DNA from: Rhizobium sp. CF080
GTDB taxonomy: Bacteria > Pseudomonadota > Alphaproteobacteria > Rhizobiales > Rhizobiaceae
Direction of reading: 5' to 3'
Assembly (NCBI RefSeq): GCF_000282095.2
Contig: NZ_AKKC02000008.1
Span: 1-64,000, forward strand
DNA: 64,000 nt
Position 1 is the first letter of the stretch. Each line of letters opens with the position of its first letter. Below, in pieces: positions 7,718-16,206 of the stretch. The position numbers were made by a program, and so were the translations under genes. The notes beneath the pieces were generated by a model. The model saw only the letters and a list, made by a program, of their open reading frames with translations, was not told the DNA's origin and searched no databases.

Positions 7718-9397
7718 ATGAAGGCGAATGGTATCGGCGGTGCGGCTCCGGCCGCCTGGCTCGCGATTGCGGGCCTGGTCCTCGTCGTTGCCGTTCCCTT
7801 CATCGCCGTGGTGCTGCAAGGCATTTTCCCCCATCTCGGACAGGGCTCGTTCGCGGGGCCTTTCTCTTCGCTGCTGGCGACGCTCGCCGATAGCGCGCTG
7901 ATCGGCATGGCCGGCAATACGCTGCTGCTCGGCGGCTGCGTGGTGCTTGCCTCGGCCGTGGTCGCCGTGCCGCTCGGCGTCTTCCGGGCGCTCTACCGCA
8001 TTCCCTACGCGCCGTTCTGGGATGTGGTCCTGCTCGTTCCGTTCATGATCCCGCCTTATATCGCGACGCTCGGCTGGATCATGACGCTGCAGCCGCGCGG
8101 TTACCTGCAGCAGCTGGTCGGCTTCAACCTCGCTCCCTTCCTGTTTTCCCTGTTCGGCATGACGCTGGTCATGGCCTTCAACACCTTTCCGGTCGTCTAT
8201 TTCGCGGTGTCGCGGACGGTCGAAGCTGTTGGTTCGCGCTACGCCGATGTCGGCCGCGTTTTTGGCGCGACGCCGGCGCGGGCCTTCTGGCGGATCACGC
8301 TGCCGTTGTCGGCCCCCGGCCTGGCCGCAAGCCTGATGCTGGTCTTCGCAGCCGCCATCGAGGAATACGGCACGCCGGCGGCGCTCGGCCGCCGGGCGGG
8401 GTTCCAGGTCCTGGTGACCGGCATCGACCTGCGCATCACCGACTGGCCGATCGATCTTCCGGGCGCGGCGATCCTGTCGCTGCTGCTGGTCGGCATGTCG
8501 CTCGTGACCTTCCTGCTGCAGCGGTGGATCCTTTCGCGACGCTCCTACCAGACGGTGGGTGGCAAGCCGACTGCCAAGGACAAGCGCCCGCTCGGCGCCC
8601 TGAAAGTGCCCGTGATGATCGCCTTCTCGGTCGTGGCCTTCCTGGCGACCGGCGTGCCGCTCCTGGCAATCCTGGCGACGGCCCTGTCGCGGACGATTTC
8701 GGGCGGGCTGGCACTCGGCAATCTCAGCCTCAACAATTTCATCGCCGTTTTCAGCAACAGTGCCGGCGCGCTCGGGGCTCTGGTCAACAGCTTCTCGCTT
8801 GGTATTGCCACGGCCCTGATCACCGGGCTGGTCGGCGTGACGGCGGCCTATACGGTGGTCAAGACGCGGATGCGCGGGCGCACAACGATCGACGTGATGA
8901 CCATATTGCCGAATGCGCTGCCGGGCATTGTCGTCGCGGTCGGGCTGATTCTGGCCTGGAACATGCCCTGGCTGCCGGCGACGCCCTACAACACCGCCTT
9001 CATCCTGCTGCTCGCCTATTGCTGCATCCTGCTGCCGCAGCCGGTGCGCTACACCACGGCCGCCTTCCAGCAGATCGGCGACAATCTGGAGGCGGCGGCG
9101 CGCGTCTTCGGTGCTAGCAGCCTGACGGCCTTCCGGCGCATCCTGCTGCCGCTCGTCTTCCCGAGCCTTGCCTCGGCTATGTTGCTTGTCTTTGCGCTTG
9201 CCTCGCGCGAGCTGGTCGCCTCGGTTGTCGTCGCCCCGGTCGGCATGCAGACGATTGCCACATTCATCTGGAGGCAGTTCGAACAGGGGTCGATCGGGCT
9301 CGGCATGGCCATGGCCTTCATTGCAATCGTGATGACCACCCTGCTGCCGCTCCTCTTGCTGACCCTGTTGAGGCGCAGCGGGCTGGTGGCGGAATAG
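7718..9397 (+). CDS. ABC importer permease, fused double-domain
   Basis: A 559-residue inner-membrane permease with two tandem permease units of about six helices each. The coupling segments for the ATPase are visible twice: DVGRVFGATPARAFWRITLP near residue 180 and EAAARVFGASSLTAFRRILLP near residue 460. Such fusions occur in FbpB-type iron importers and in predicted 2-aminoethylphosphonate importers. It begins 10 bases after the binding-protein gene and closes the operon. Control is presumably by the PHO box ahead of the first gene. Confidence 0.88.
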   Translation: MKANGIGGAAPAAWLAIAGLVLVVAVPFIAVVLQGIFPHLGQGSFAGPFSSLLATLADSALIGMAGNTLLLGGCVVLASAVVAVPLGVFRALYRIPYAPFWDVVLLVPFMIPPYIATLGWIMTLQPRGYLQQLVGFNLAPFLFSLFGMTLVMAFNTFPVVYFAVSRTVEAVGSRYADVGRVFGATPARAFWRITLPLSAPGLAASLMLVFAAAIEEYGTPAALGRRAGFQVLVTGIDLRITDWPIDLPGAAILSLLLVGMSLVTFLLQRWILSRRSYQTVGGKPTAKDKRPLGALKVPVMIAFSVVAFLATGVPLLAILATALSRTISGGLALGNLSLNNFIAVFSNSAGALGALVNSFSLGIATALITGLVGVTAAYTVVKTRMRGRTTIDVMTILPNALPGIVVAVGLILAWNMPWLPATPYNTAFILLLAYCCILLPQPVRYTTAAFQQIGDNLEAAARVFGASSLTAFRRILLPLVFPSLASAMLLVFALASRELVASVVVAPVGMQTIATFIWRQFEQGSIGLGMAMAFIAIVMTTLLPLLLLTLLRRSGLVAE

Positions 9398-9423
9398 CAG
9401 TCAACCATCATCGCGCTCACCCC

Positions 9424-9439
9424 TTTCGCAAATGCGAAA
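9424..9439. promoter_or_regulatory. Palindrome upstream of typA
   Basis: Perfect inverted repeat TTTCGCA-AA-TGCGAAA in the 115-bp gap between the permease gene and typA. It could be an operator or a small hairpin; no T tract follows, so it is not a good intrinsic terminator. Function unknown. Confidence 0.35.
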
Positions 9440-9512
9440 AACAGGGTATGAGGCCGCAAAACGAATTGGGCGCCGCCTCCCGTCGCCGCGCCAAGAGCTC
9501 AGAGATTCAAAC

Positions 9513-11336
9513 ATGAAAATGCGCAATATCGCGATTATCGCACACGTCGACCATGGGAAGACCACTCTCGTTGACGAACTTCTGAAGCAGTCCGGCTCGT
9601 TCCGCGAAAATCAGCGCACCACCGAGCGCATGATGGACAGCAACGATCTGGAAAAGGAACGCGGTATTACCATTCTTGCCAAGGCGACCTCGATCGAGTG
9701 GAAGGGCGTGCGCGTCAACATCGTCGACACGCCCGGCCACGCCGACTTCGGTGGCGAAGTCGAGCGTATTCTCTCGATGGTGGACGGCGCGATCGTTCTC
9801 GTGGACTCGTCGGAAGGCCCGATGCCGCAGACCAAGTTCGTGGTCGGCAAGGCGCTGAAGGTCGGCCTTCGCCCGATCGTCGCGATCAACAAGATCGACC
9901 GCCCGGACGGCCGCCACGAAGAAGTCATCAACGAAGTCTTCGACCTCTTCGCAAACCTCGACGCCACCGACGAACAGCTCGATTTCCCGATCCTTTACGG
10001 TTCCGGTCGCGACGGCTGGATGAACGTCAACCCGGAAGGTCCGAAGGATCAGGGCCTTGCCCCGCTTCTCGACCTGGTGTTGCAGCACGTTCCCGAGCCG
10101 AGCGTCGGTGACGAAGACGGCGCGTTCCGCATGATCGGCACGCTGCTCGAAGCCAACCCCTTCCTCGGCCGCATCATCACCGGCCGCATCCATTCCGGCT
10201 CGATCAAGCCGAACCAGGCCGTCAAGGTTCTGAGCCAGGACGGCAAGACGGTCGAAACCGGCCGTATCTCCAAGATCCTCGCCTTCCGCGGCATCGAACG
10301 CACGCCGATCGACGAAGCGCATGCGGGCGATATCGTCGCGATCGCCGGCCTCTCCAAGGGCACGGTCGCCGACACGTTCTGTGATCCGTCCGTCACCGAA
10401 GCGCTGCATGCACAGCCGATCGACCCGCCGACGGTCACCATGTCCTTCCTCGTCAACGACTCGCCTCTGGCAGGCACCGAAGGCGACAAGGTCACGAGCC
10501 GCGTCATCCGCGACCGCCTGTTCAAGGAAGCCGAAGGCAATGTCGCGCTGAAGATCGAGGAAGCCGAAGGCAAGGATTCGTTCTACGTTTCCGGCCGCGG
10601 CGAATTGCAGCTCGCGGTTCTCATCGAAACCATGCGCCGCGAAGGCTTCGAGCTTGCCGTGTCGCGTCCGCGCGTCGTCATGCACAAGTCCGAGGACGGC
10701 ACGCTGATGGAGCCGATCGAGGAAGTCGTCATCGACGTCGATGAAGAACATTCCGGCGTCGTCGTGCAGAAGATGTCCGAGCGCAAGGCCGAAATGGCCG
10801 AGCTGCGTCCGTCCGGCGGCAGCCGCGTCCGTCTGGTATTCTTCGCTCCGACCCGCGGCCTGATCGGTTACCAGTCGGAACTTCTGACCGATACCCGCGG
10901 CACGGCGATCATGAACCGCCTGTTCCACGACTATCAGCCCTACAAGGGTGAAATCGGCGGCCGCACCAATGGCGTGCTGCTGTCCAACCAGGCCGGCGAA
11001 GCTGTTGCCTATGCGATGTTCAACCTGGAAGACCGTGGCCCGATGATCATCGAGCCGGGCGAAAAGGTCTATATGGGCATGATCATCGGCATTCACAGCC
11101 GAGACAATGACCTCGAGGTCAACGTCCTCAAGGGCAAGCAGCTGACCAACATCCGTTCTGCCGGCAAGGACGAAGCGGTTCGCCTGACCCCGCCGATCCG
11201 CATGACGCTCGACCGCGCTCTCTCCTGGATTCAGGACGACGAGCTGATGGAAGTGACGCCGAAGAACATTCGGTTGCGCAAGACCTATCTCGACGCCAAC
11301 GACCGCAAGCGCTTCGGCAAGGCGAAGATCGCCTGA
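9513..11336 (+). CDS. typA: Ribosome-associated GTPase TypA/BipA
   Basis: A 607-residue translational GTPase of the EF-G-like family that binds the ribosome and helps growth under stress and at low temperature. The G1 loop AHVDHGKT is at residues 10-17, followed by [14 protein letters not shown] (G3) and NKIDR (G4). The C-terminal half contains the family segment [23 protein letters not shown]. The start at 9513 gives the usual [15 protein letters not shown] beginning; an ATG at 9432 would add 27 residues. It is monocistronic and ends with a strong terminator. Codon use is highly biased, as expected for an abundant protein. Confidence 0.96.
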   Translation: MKMRNIAIIAHVDHGKTTLVDELLKQSGSFRENQRTTERMMDSNDLEKERGITILAKATSIEWKGVRVNIVDTPGHADFGGEVERILSMVDGAIVLVDSSEGPMPQTKFVVGKALKVGLRPIVAINKIDRPDGRHEEVINEVFDLFANLDATDEQLDFPILYGSGRDGWMNVNPEGPKDQGLAPLLDLVLQHVPEPSVGDEDGAFRMIGTLLEANPFLGRIITGRIHSGSIKPNQAVKVLSQDGKTVETGRISKILAFRGIERTPIDEAHAGDIVAIAGLSKGTVADTFCDPSVTEALHAQPIDPPTVTMSFLVNDSPLAGTEGDKVTSRVIRDRLFKEAEGNVALKIEEAEGKDSFYVSGRGELQLAVLIETMRREGFELAVSRPRVVMHKSEDGTLMEPIEEVVIDVDEEHSGVVVQKMSERKAEMAELRPSGGSRVRLVFFAPTRGLIGYQSELLTDTRGTAIMNRLFHDYQPYKGEIGGRTNGVLLSNQAGEAVAYAMFNLEDRGPMIIEPGEKVYMGMIIGIHSRDNDLEVNVLKGKQLTNIRSAGKDEAVRLTPPIRMTLDRALSWIQDDELMEVTPKNIRLRKTYLDANDRKRFGKAKIA

Positions 11337-11364
11337 TCCCGAGAGCTTGCTCTGGAGACTTTCA

Positions 11365-11393
11365 AACCCCGGCAGAAATGCCGGGGTTTTTTT
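11365..11393 (+). terminator. Intrinsic terminator of typA
   Basis: A GC-rich stem AACCCCGGC / GCCGGGGTT with a 6-base loop is followed by seven T, 28 bases after the typA stop codon. Confidence 0.85.
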
Positions 11394-11539
11394 GTGCCTT
11401 TGCCGCGCCCGGTCTTGTCGCAAAGGTTAAAAACACGTTAACGTTGCCTCGTCGTCCACATGAGAAGTCTGTGGGCAATCGCCGCTACGCATAATGGCGG
11501 AATGGCGGATTGCCTGCTTCAGGGCCTAGAGTAAGCGTT

Positions 11540-12046
11540 ATGAAAACGTTGTCGATCGATGTCCGGCGGGCCGAACCGCAAGACGCCCGCGCCATATCCG
11601 AGGCGCATCGCCAGGCGTGGACTCAGGCCTATGCAGGGCTCATTCCCTACAAGCCGCTGACCCAGATGCTGGAGCGCCGGGGCGAAGCCTGGTGGCGCAA
11701 GGCGACGCGCGGTCCGGCGACGCTTCTGGTTCTCGATGTCGCCGACCAGGTCGCCGGTTATGCCACGATCGGCCTGAACCGCGCCCGCGCCCTGCCTTAT
11801 GACGGCGAGGTCTACGAGATCTATCTGCGTCCCGAATTCCAGGGTATCGGCCTCGGCCGCCGCCTGTTCGGCGAAAGCCGCCGGCTGTTGAAATCGCTCG
11901 GCTGCGAAGGCCTGGTCGTCTGGTGCCTGGAGGACAGCGAGCATGCGGCGCGGTTTTTCCGGCGGCATGGCGGCGTGGATCTCGCCGAAGGCATGGAAGA
12001 TTTCGGCGGCACCCAGCTTCGCAAGATCGGCTTCGTCTGGCCCTGA
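11540..12046 (+). CDS. GNAT-family N-acetyltransferase
   Basis: A 168-residue acetyl-CoA-dependent acetyltransferase. The CoA-binding core motif is visible as IYLRPEFQGIGLGRRLFGE around residues 94-112, and the C-terminal part has EHAARFFRRHGG, matching the usual ARxFYxxxGF segment. The start at 11540 is chosen over 11510 because it gives the usual short lead into IDVRRAEPQDA. The small gene stands alone between typA and ppa. Substrate unknown; this family acetylates antibiotics, proteins or small amines. Confidence 0.8.
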   Translation: MKTLSIDVRRAEPQDARAISEAHRQAWTQAYAGLIPYKPLTQMLERRGEAWWRKATRGPATLLVLDVADQVAGYATIGLNRARALPYDGEVYEIYLRPEFQGIGLGRRLFGESRRLLKSLGCEGLVVWCLEDSEHAARFFRRHGGVDLAEGMEDFGGTQLRKIGFVWP

Positions 12047-12195
12047 TCTGCGGGATTTGAATTATTCTTGAATTTGAACGCTTTCTAATGTTGCAGTGCC
12101 TGCGGCGGTCCAACTTTGGCGTCAAAGCCTTGTTGCCTTGCAGCATGATTCCCGCTATCGACGCATAACTTTGTCGAACCTCATCGGGGACCAGA

Positions 12196-12729
12196 ATGCG
12201 TATCGATGCAATTTCCGTTGGCAAGAATCCGCCTGAAGACGTCAACGTCATCGTTGAAGTGCCGGTGGGCGGCCAGCCAATCAAGTACGAAATGGACAAG
12301 GAAGCCGGCGCTCTCGTCGTCGACCGCTTCCTCTACACGCCGATGACCTATCCGGGCAATTACGGCTTCGTACCGCACACGCTTTCGGAGGACGGCGATC
12401 CGATCGACGTCCTCATCTGCAATACCCGTCCGCTGGTTCCGGGCTGCGTCATCAACGTGCGCCCGATCGGCGTGATGATCATGGAAGACGACGGCGGCAA
12501 GGACGAAAAGATCATCGCCGTGCCGGTTCCGAAGCTGACCCAGCGCTACGACAAGATCAAGAACTATACCGACATGCCCGAGATCACGCTGAAGCAGATC
12601 GAGCATTTCTTCGAGCACTACAAGGATCTGGAGCCCGGCAAGTGGGTGAAGATCGGCGGCTGGCAGAATGTCGACGTGGCAAAGACGCTGATCGTCGAAG
12701 CCATCGAGCGTTACAAGGCCCAGAAGTAA
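12196..12729 (+). CDS. ppa: Inorganic pyrophosphatase (family I)
   Basis: A 177-residue soluble enzyme that hydrolyses pyrophosphate to phosphate and so drives biosynthetic reactions. The signature [10 protein letters not shown] with metal-binding aspartates is present near residue 65, and [31 protein letters not shown] carries the conserved active-site residues; here only its ends are needed to recognise it. Length is normal. The gene is convergent with the DUF167 gene, only four bases apart, and its transcription terminator lies inside that neighbour. Confidence 0.95.
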   Translation: MRIDAISVGKNPPEDVNVIVEVPVGGQPIKYEMDKEAGALVVDRFLYTPMTYPGNYGFVPHTLSEDGDPIDVLICNTRPLVPGCVINVRPIGVMIMEDDGGKDEKIIAVPVPKLTQRYDKIKNYTDMPEITLKQIEHFFEHYKDLEPGKWVKIGGWQNVDVAKTLIVEAIERYKAQK

Positions 12730-12733
12730 GCCG

Positions 12734-13051
12734 TCAGGCTTTCAGAAACTTTTCGAGCTTCTCTTCCAAATCCTCCGGGTCGCCATCGATCCGGAGGATT
12801 TTTTTGCGCGCGGTTTCGCCAGACATGATCGAAATGGAGGATTTGGGCAGACGGAACGTGTCGGCCAGCAGCAGGATCAGCGCCTTGTTGGCCTTGCCGT
12901 CCTCGGGCACCGCGGTGACGCGTGCCTTGAGGAAAACGTCGCCAGCGGCAGCGGTCTCCATGCCGTCGACAGCATTGCGGCCCGAATTCGGGGTCAGCCG
13001 GATTGCGAGCCGCAGATGGTCGGAATGCTTGCTATAGGGTCGCCCGCTCAC
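12734..13051 (-). CDS. DUF167 / YggU-family protein
   Basis: A 105-residue small conserved protein of the YggU/UPF0235 family, of unknown biochemical role. The family features are visible: [11 protein letters not shown], then [19 protein letters not shown], where the GKAN segment is the hallmark. The start is a GTG at 13051 that overlaps the stop codon of yggT (GTGA), so the two are translationally coupled. This yggT-yggU pairing is common in proteobacteria. The last codons form the stem of a terminator acting on the opposite strand for ppa. Confidence 0.85.
   Translation of the reverse strand: MSGRPYSKHSDHLRLAIRLTPNSGRNAVDGMETAAAGDVFLKARVTAVPEDGKANKALILLLADTFRLPKSSISIMSGETARKKILRIDGDPEDLEEKLEKFLKA
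12768..12805 (+). terminator. Intrinsic terminator of ppa inside the DUF167 coding sequence
   Basis: An 11-bp perfect stem (AAATCCTCCGG at 12768-12778, CCGGAGGATTT at 12791-12801) with a 12-base loop ends in seven T on the plus strand. It begins 39 bases after the ppa stop and lies wholly within the 3-prime part of the convergent DUF167 gene, where it encodes the acidic [10 protein letters not shown] segment. Confidence 0.85.
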
Positions 13052-13338
13052 GCAAACAGCGGATAGATCGACGTCCACATCAGCGAGCGAATGAAGAAGA
13101 TGATCAGGAGCAGGATGACCGGCGAGATGTCGATGCCGCCGAGATCCGGCATGATACGGCGGATGGGTCGCAGCACCGGCTCGGTGACGTTGAACAGGAA
13201 GCGGCCGATCGCATCGACGAACTGGTTTCTCGAATTGATGACGTTGAAGGCATAGAGCCACGAGAAGATGGCGCTGGCGATCAGCACCCAGGTATAGAGG
13301 TTCAAGGCCAAATCGATGGTCTGAAACAGGGCGAGCAT
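13048..13338 (-). CDS. YggT-family membrane protein
   Basis: A 96-residue inner-membrane protein with two hydrophobic hairpins. The family motif is visible twice in form: [14 protein letters not shown] in the first half and [24 protein letters not shown] in the middle. YggT-type proteins have been linked to osmotic or potassium tolerance and to membrane assembly, without a settled mechanism. The start at 13338 is preferred because GGAG lies six bases before it; ATGs at 13350 and 13368 have poorer sites. The gene overlaps the DUF167 gene. Just upstream is the first copy of a 29-bp repeat. Confidence 0.85.
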   Translation of the reverse strand: MLALFQTIDLALNLYTWVLIASAIFSWLYAFNVINSRNQFVDAIGRFLFNVTEPVLRPIRRIMPDLGGIDISPVILLLIIFFIRSLMWTSIYPLFA

Positions 13339-13356
13339 TAACGTCTCCATTTCTTT

Positions 13357-13385
13357 GTTGACAGACATGTAGACATTGACGAACT
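13357..13385. repeat. 29-bp dispersed repeat, copy 1
   Basis: Sequence beginning GTTGACAGACATGT, 27 of 29 bases identical to 14263-14291. It lies 18 bases upstream of the yggT start codon. Weaker similarity (ATCATGTT followed by a CGGG run) continues further downstream in both copies, so this looks like a decayed duplication. Confidence 0.7.
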
Positions 13386-13526
13386 CCCGAGCAAGTACCG
13401 TGTCCGGGCCTCTGCCGAATCATGTTTAACGGGCGGCGCTCTCGTGTCGATCGCCACCCGGCGGCAATCATCGGCCGGACGGTCTCGACTATGTCGGAGC
13501 GCCGTCCGCGCCGCTGCTGCCGCAGG

Positions 13527-13604
13527 TATGGTCTCTGCATCTTCCTGACCGACGGTCGCATCGAGGTCGATAACGACAGCGTCGAAAGAACCATACCGTG
13601 GGAT
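13527..13604 (+). pseudogene. IS66-family transposase remnant
   Basis: A short stretch translates as FLTDGRIEVDNDSVERTI, which matches the conserved C-terminal active-site region of IS66 transposases (consensus-like FLDDGRIEIDNNxVERxI). Only about 25 codons are recognisable; the frame before and after does not continue the family. It is a decayed fragment with no intact ends or accessory genes, marking an old insertion between yggT and the MFS gene. The rest of 13386-13722 holds no gene I can support. Confidence 0.65.
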
Positions 13605-13722
13605 TGTACTCGGCAAGGTATGCGTGCCCGAAGGCTTCAGTCGGCCCCTGGCGGCCATACTGGATCCATATTTGCGTTGCCGACAATATCGGCTAGGGTG
13701 GAGCATCCAAACGGGAGATCCC

Positions 13723-14034
13723 ATGGGAAGACTGGCCACGGCTGAGTGGGCCCACATCGCCGTCTGGTTGGCACTGGTCTTGGCGGCCTACGCAACCGCT
13801 GGCCCCTATACTTTCGCGAGCTGCTGGATCGTTCTTCCTCTCTTAATGTGGCCCTTGAAGCTGATACTGATGTTACTGGCGGCATTGAGCCTGATTGTGC
13901 TCGTGACCGTGCCGTTCCGACCACGGGCGACAGGGTATGTCAGGGCGTCGGTTCACGGGACGATACTGACGCTCGGGTTGGCCGGCTGCTTCTTCGCGGC
14001 CTACGCGTCTGTCGGTAGCGTGAGTTGTCTATAG
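13723..14034 (+). CDS. Small membrane protein, 103 aa, unknown
   Basis: A 103-residue hydrophobic protein with about three membrane helices: residues near 10-30, near 32-58 (LLMWPLKLILMLLAALSLIV) and near 78-95. The start at 13723 has a good ribosome site (GGGAG) six to seven bases upstream. The gene sits between an IS66 remnant and the second copy of a 29-bp repeat, in a patch with less typical composition than the flanking core genes. I do not recognise a family. It is probably a recently acquired or strain-specific gene. Confidence 0.5.
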   Translation: MGRLATAEWAHIAVWLALVLAAYATAGPYTFASCWIVLPLLMWPLKLILMLLAALSLIVLVTVPFRPRATGYVRASVHGTILTLGLAGCFFAAYASVGSVSCL

Positions 14035-14372
14035 CGGGTCCTTGGCCTCAGCCTTAGGCCTTGCGCTTGGAAGTCTGCTCCGACGTCTGTTGGTGCGCCG
14101 TTGCCGTCCGCGTCCTGGCTCCGTCCCGCGACACCGCAAGAAGCAGCTCGGTCAAGGTGTGAGCGGGACAACCTCCCGCTTGAGCAGAATATCCGGCCTT
14201 CCCAGCGGCCCGGAAGCGGCGAGGTCGGCGGTTGCAGAATATTCCGCCGAACCGTTTTCCGTGTTGACAGACATGTCGACATTGGCGAACTAACAGCACT
14301 GCCCCCGCGCTGATCATGTTGGCGGGTGACGGGCGTCTTGCCGGCTTCCGGTCCCGCTGAAAGTGCTGCCTC
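14035..14372. other. Intergenic region with no supported gene
   Basis: This 338-bp gap between the orphan membrane gene and the MFS exporter contains the second copy of the 29-bp repeat. Short open frames here have no recognisable product or ribosome site. A near repeat of GCAGAATAT occurs at about 14185 and 14234. It looks like decayed insertion-associated DNA. Confidence 0.5.
14263..14291. repeat. 29-bp dispersed repeat, copy 2
   Basis: Matches 13357-13385 with two differences, in the same orientation. It contains a TTGACA hexamer and the 8-bp palindrome TGTCGACA. The two copies bound a 0.9-kb patch with the IS66 remnant and an orphan gene. Confidence 0.7.
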
Positions 14373-15632
14373 ATGTCTCTTCCCGTCTCGGGCGATCGTT
14401 TTGCCGCTTTCCGGCACTCGTCTTACACTCGCTTCTTCTTCTCCCGGCTTTTCGCGGCTTTTGCGATCCAGATCGTCAGCGTTGCCGTCGGCTGGCAGAT
14501 GTATGACGTGACCAGCAATCCGCTCTATCTGGGCCTGATCGGGCTTTTCCAGTTCCTGCCGTCGCTGCTGCTGATCCTCGTCACCGGCTCCGTTGCCGAC
14601 CGTTACAACCGGCGTGTGATCGTGGCGGCCTGCATGGTGGTCGGCGCACTCTGCGCCGGCGCACTCCTGATACTCACCGTCACGCATTCCTTTTCGCCCT
14701 GGCCGGTCTTCGGCATCCTGATCGTGTTCGGGATCGAGCGCGCCTTCATGGGGCCGGCGGTCCAGTCGCTCGGACCCAACCTGGTGCCGGAACAGGACCT
14801 GCCGAATGCGGTCGCCTGGAATTCCTCGTCCTGGCAGACGGCGGCGATCCTCGGTCCGGTGGCCGGCGGCCTGCTTTACGGTGTCAGCGCGGTTGCCGCC
14901 TACTCCGTCGCCTTCGCGTTTCTCATCCTGGCGGCCGCTCTGGTCTTCATGATCCCGAAGCCTCCGCAGCGCAATGCGGCCGAGAAGGTGAGCTGGGGCC
15001 AGATCCTCGCCGGTTTCCACTTCATCTCGCAGGAAAAGATCGTGCTCGGGGCGATCTCGCTCGATCTTTTCGCCGTGCTTCTCGGCGGCGCGGTGGCGCT
15101 GATGCCGATCTTTGCACGCGATATTCTCGAACTCGGCCCCTGGGGTCTCGGCATGCTGCGGGCGGCGCCCGGCGTCGGCGCGATCATCGTCGCGATCTAC
15201 CTCGCCTTCTATCCGATCCGCCACCATGCCGGTGTGGCGATGTTCATCGGCGTCGGTCTGTTCGGGGTGGGCACGCTGATCTTCGGCCTGTCGGCGACGC
15301 CCTGGATTTCGATCTCGGCGCTGATGCTGATGGGCGCATCCGACATGATCTCGGTCTATGTGCGCGAGACGCTGATTGCGCTCTGGACGCCGGACGCGGT
15401 GCGCGGCCGGGTCAATGCGGTCAACATGGTGTTCGTCGGCGCGTCCAACGAACTCGGGGAATTCCGGGCGGGTACGATGGCCTCGATCTTCGGCGCCGTG
15501 CCGGCGGTGGTCATCGGTGGCATCGGCACGCTGGCCGTGGCGATCATCTGGTCGATGGGTTTCCCGAAGCTGCGCCGGATCGACAGCCTGGAGGCACCGG
15601 ACCGGGAAGAAAGAACGGCTCAGCCGGCCTGA
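14373..15632 (+). CDS. MFS exporter, EntS-like
   Basis: A 419-residue major facilitator of the EntS/MFS_3 group, which exports siderophores or other small molecules across the inner membrane. It shows VAVGWQMYDVTSNPLYLGLIG in the first helices, then the conserved loop GSVADRYNRRVI and, in the second half, VRETLIALWTPDAVRGRVNAVN, a segment typical of this group. Length and twelve hydrophobic segments are normal. The gene is convergent with terB. No siderophore genes are nearby, so the substrate is unknown. Confidence 0.82.
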   Translation: MSLPVSGDRFAAFRHSSYTRFFFSRLFAAFAIQIVSVAVGWQMYDVTSNPLYLGLIGLFQFLPSLLLILVTGSVADRYNRRVIVAACMVVGALCAGALLILTVTHSFSPWPVFGILIVFGIERAFMGPAVQSLGPNLVPEQDLPNAVAWNSSSWQTAAILGPVAGGLLYGVSAVAAYSVAFAFLILAAALVFMIPKPPQRNAAEKVSWGQILAGFHFISQEKIVLGAISLDLFAVLLGGAVALMPIFARDILELGPWGLGMLRAAPGVGAIIVAIYLAFYPIRHHAGVAMFIGVGLFGVGTLIFGLSATPWISISALMLMGASDMISVYVRETLIALWTPDAVRGRVNAVNMVFVGASNELGEFRAGTMASIFGAVPAVVIGGIGTLAVAIIWSMGFPKLRRIDSLEAPDREERTAQPA

Positions 15633-15704
15633 AGTGCCGGGACGATGAGCACGGGGAGTTTCCTGGGATGACGGGAGGCAAGCATCAACATACCGACAAC
15701 GTCC

Positions 15705-16184
15705 TCAGTCTCCTCCCTCGTCTCCCGCGGTTGCGCGCGCCGCGGCCTGCTGGCGCTCCAGAACCCTGTCGCGCGACGAGACGCCCAGGAGATCGGCGAT
15801 CCTCCAGATCACGTGATCCTCGATCTCGCTGCGCTGACCGTCGGCATAGACAATATCCCAGAGGATGCCGAGCAGTTCGACGCGGTCTTCTTCGTTGACG
15901 AGGTGTTTTCTCAGATCGGACGTGAAGCGGTAATAATCCACCGCCTCGCTGCCGGCCTGGTGGCCGACCTCGATCAGCGCCTTCAGCCGATCCTCGCTGA
16001 GGTCGTAGCGTTCGCGCAGCAGGTCGCGAAACTTCTGCTGTTCCTGATCGGAGATGTTGCCGTCCGCCTCCATAACCTGGAAACAGAGTGCGACAAAGGC
16101 CACCCGCGGATCATCGGGCGCGAATTCCTGCGTGTGGTGGGATCCGGTCAGCGTGTGGAGGAAGGCCTGAATGCGATCTAACAT
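15705..16184 (-). CDS. TerB-like (tellurite resistance TerB / DjlA N-terminal) protein
   Basis: A 159-residue all-helical acidic protein. It has the TerB-like repeat signature: VAFVALCFQVMEADGNISDQE in the first half and LLGILWDIVYADGQRSEIED in the second, each with the acidic ADG motif thought to bind a divalent cation. A true tellurite operon is absent, so a general stress or metal-related role is more likely than tellurite resistance. It follows hemY by 22 bases on the same strand and is probably the last gene of the heme operon. Confidence 0.82.
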   Translation of the reverse strand: MLDRIQAFLHTLTGSHHTQEFAPDDPRVAFVALCFQVMEADGNISDQEQQKFRDLLRERYDLSEDRLKALIEVGHQAGSEAVDYYRFTSDLRKHLVNEEDRVELLGILWDIVYADGQRSEIEDHVIWRIADLLGVSSRDRVLERQQAAARATAGDEGGD

Positions 16185-16206
16185 CTATCTCCAGGCCCTC
16201 GCCGTT

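Noticed and set aside
9507..11423. 638-codon minus-strand open frame opposite typA
   Set aside because: Typical shadow of a highly biased gene; the plus strand encodes an unmistakable TypA.
15705..16184. TerB-like gene as a tellurite-resistance operon member
   Set aside because: No terZ, terA, terC or terD genes in the window; it belongs to the tail of the heme operon.
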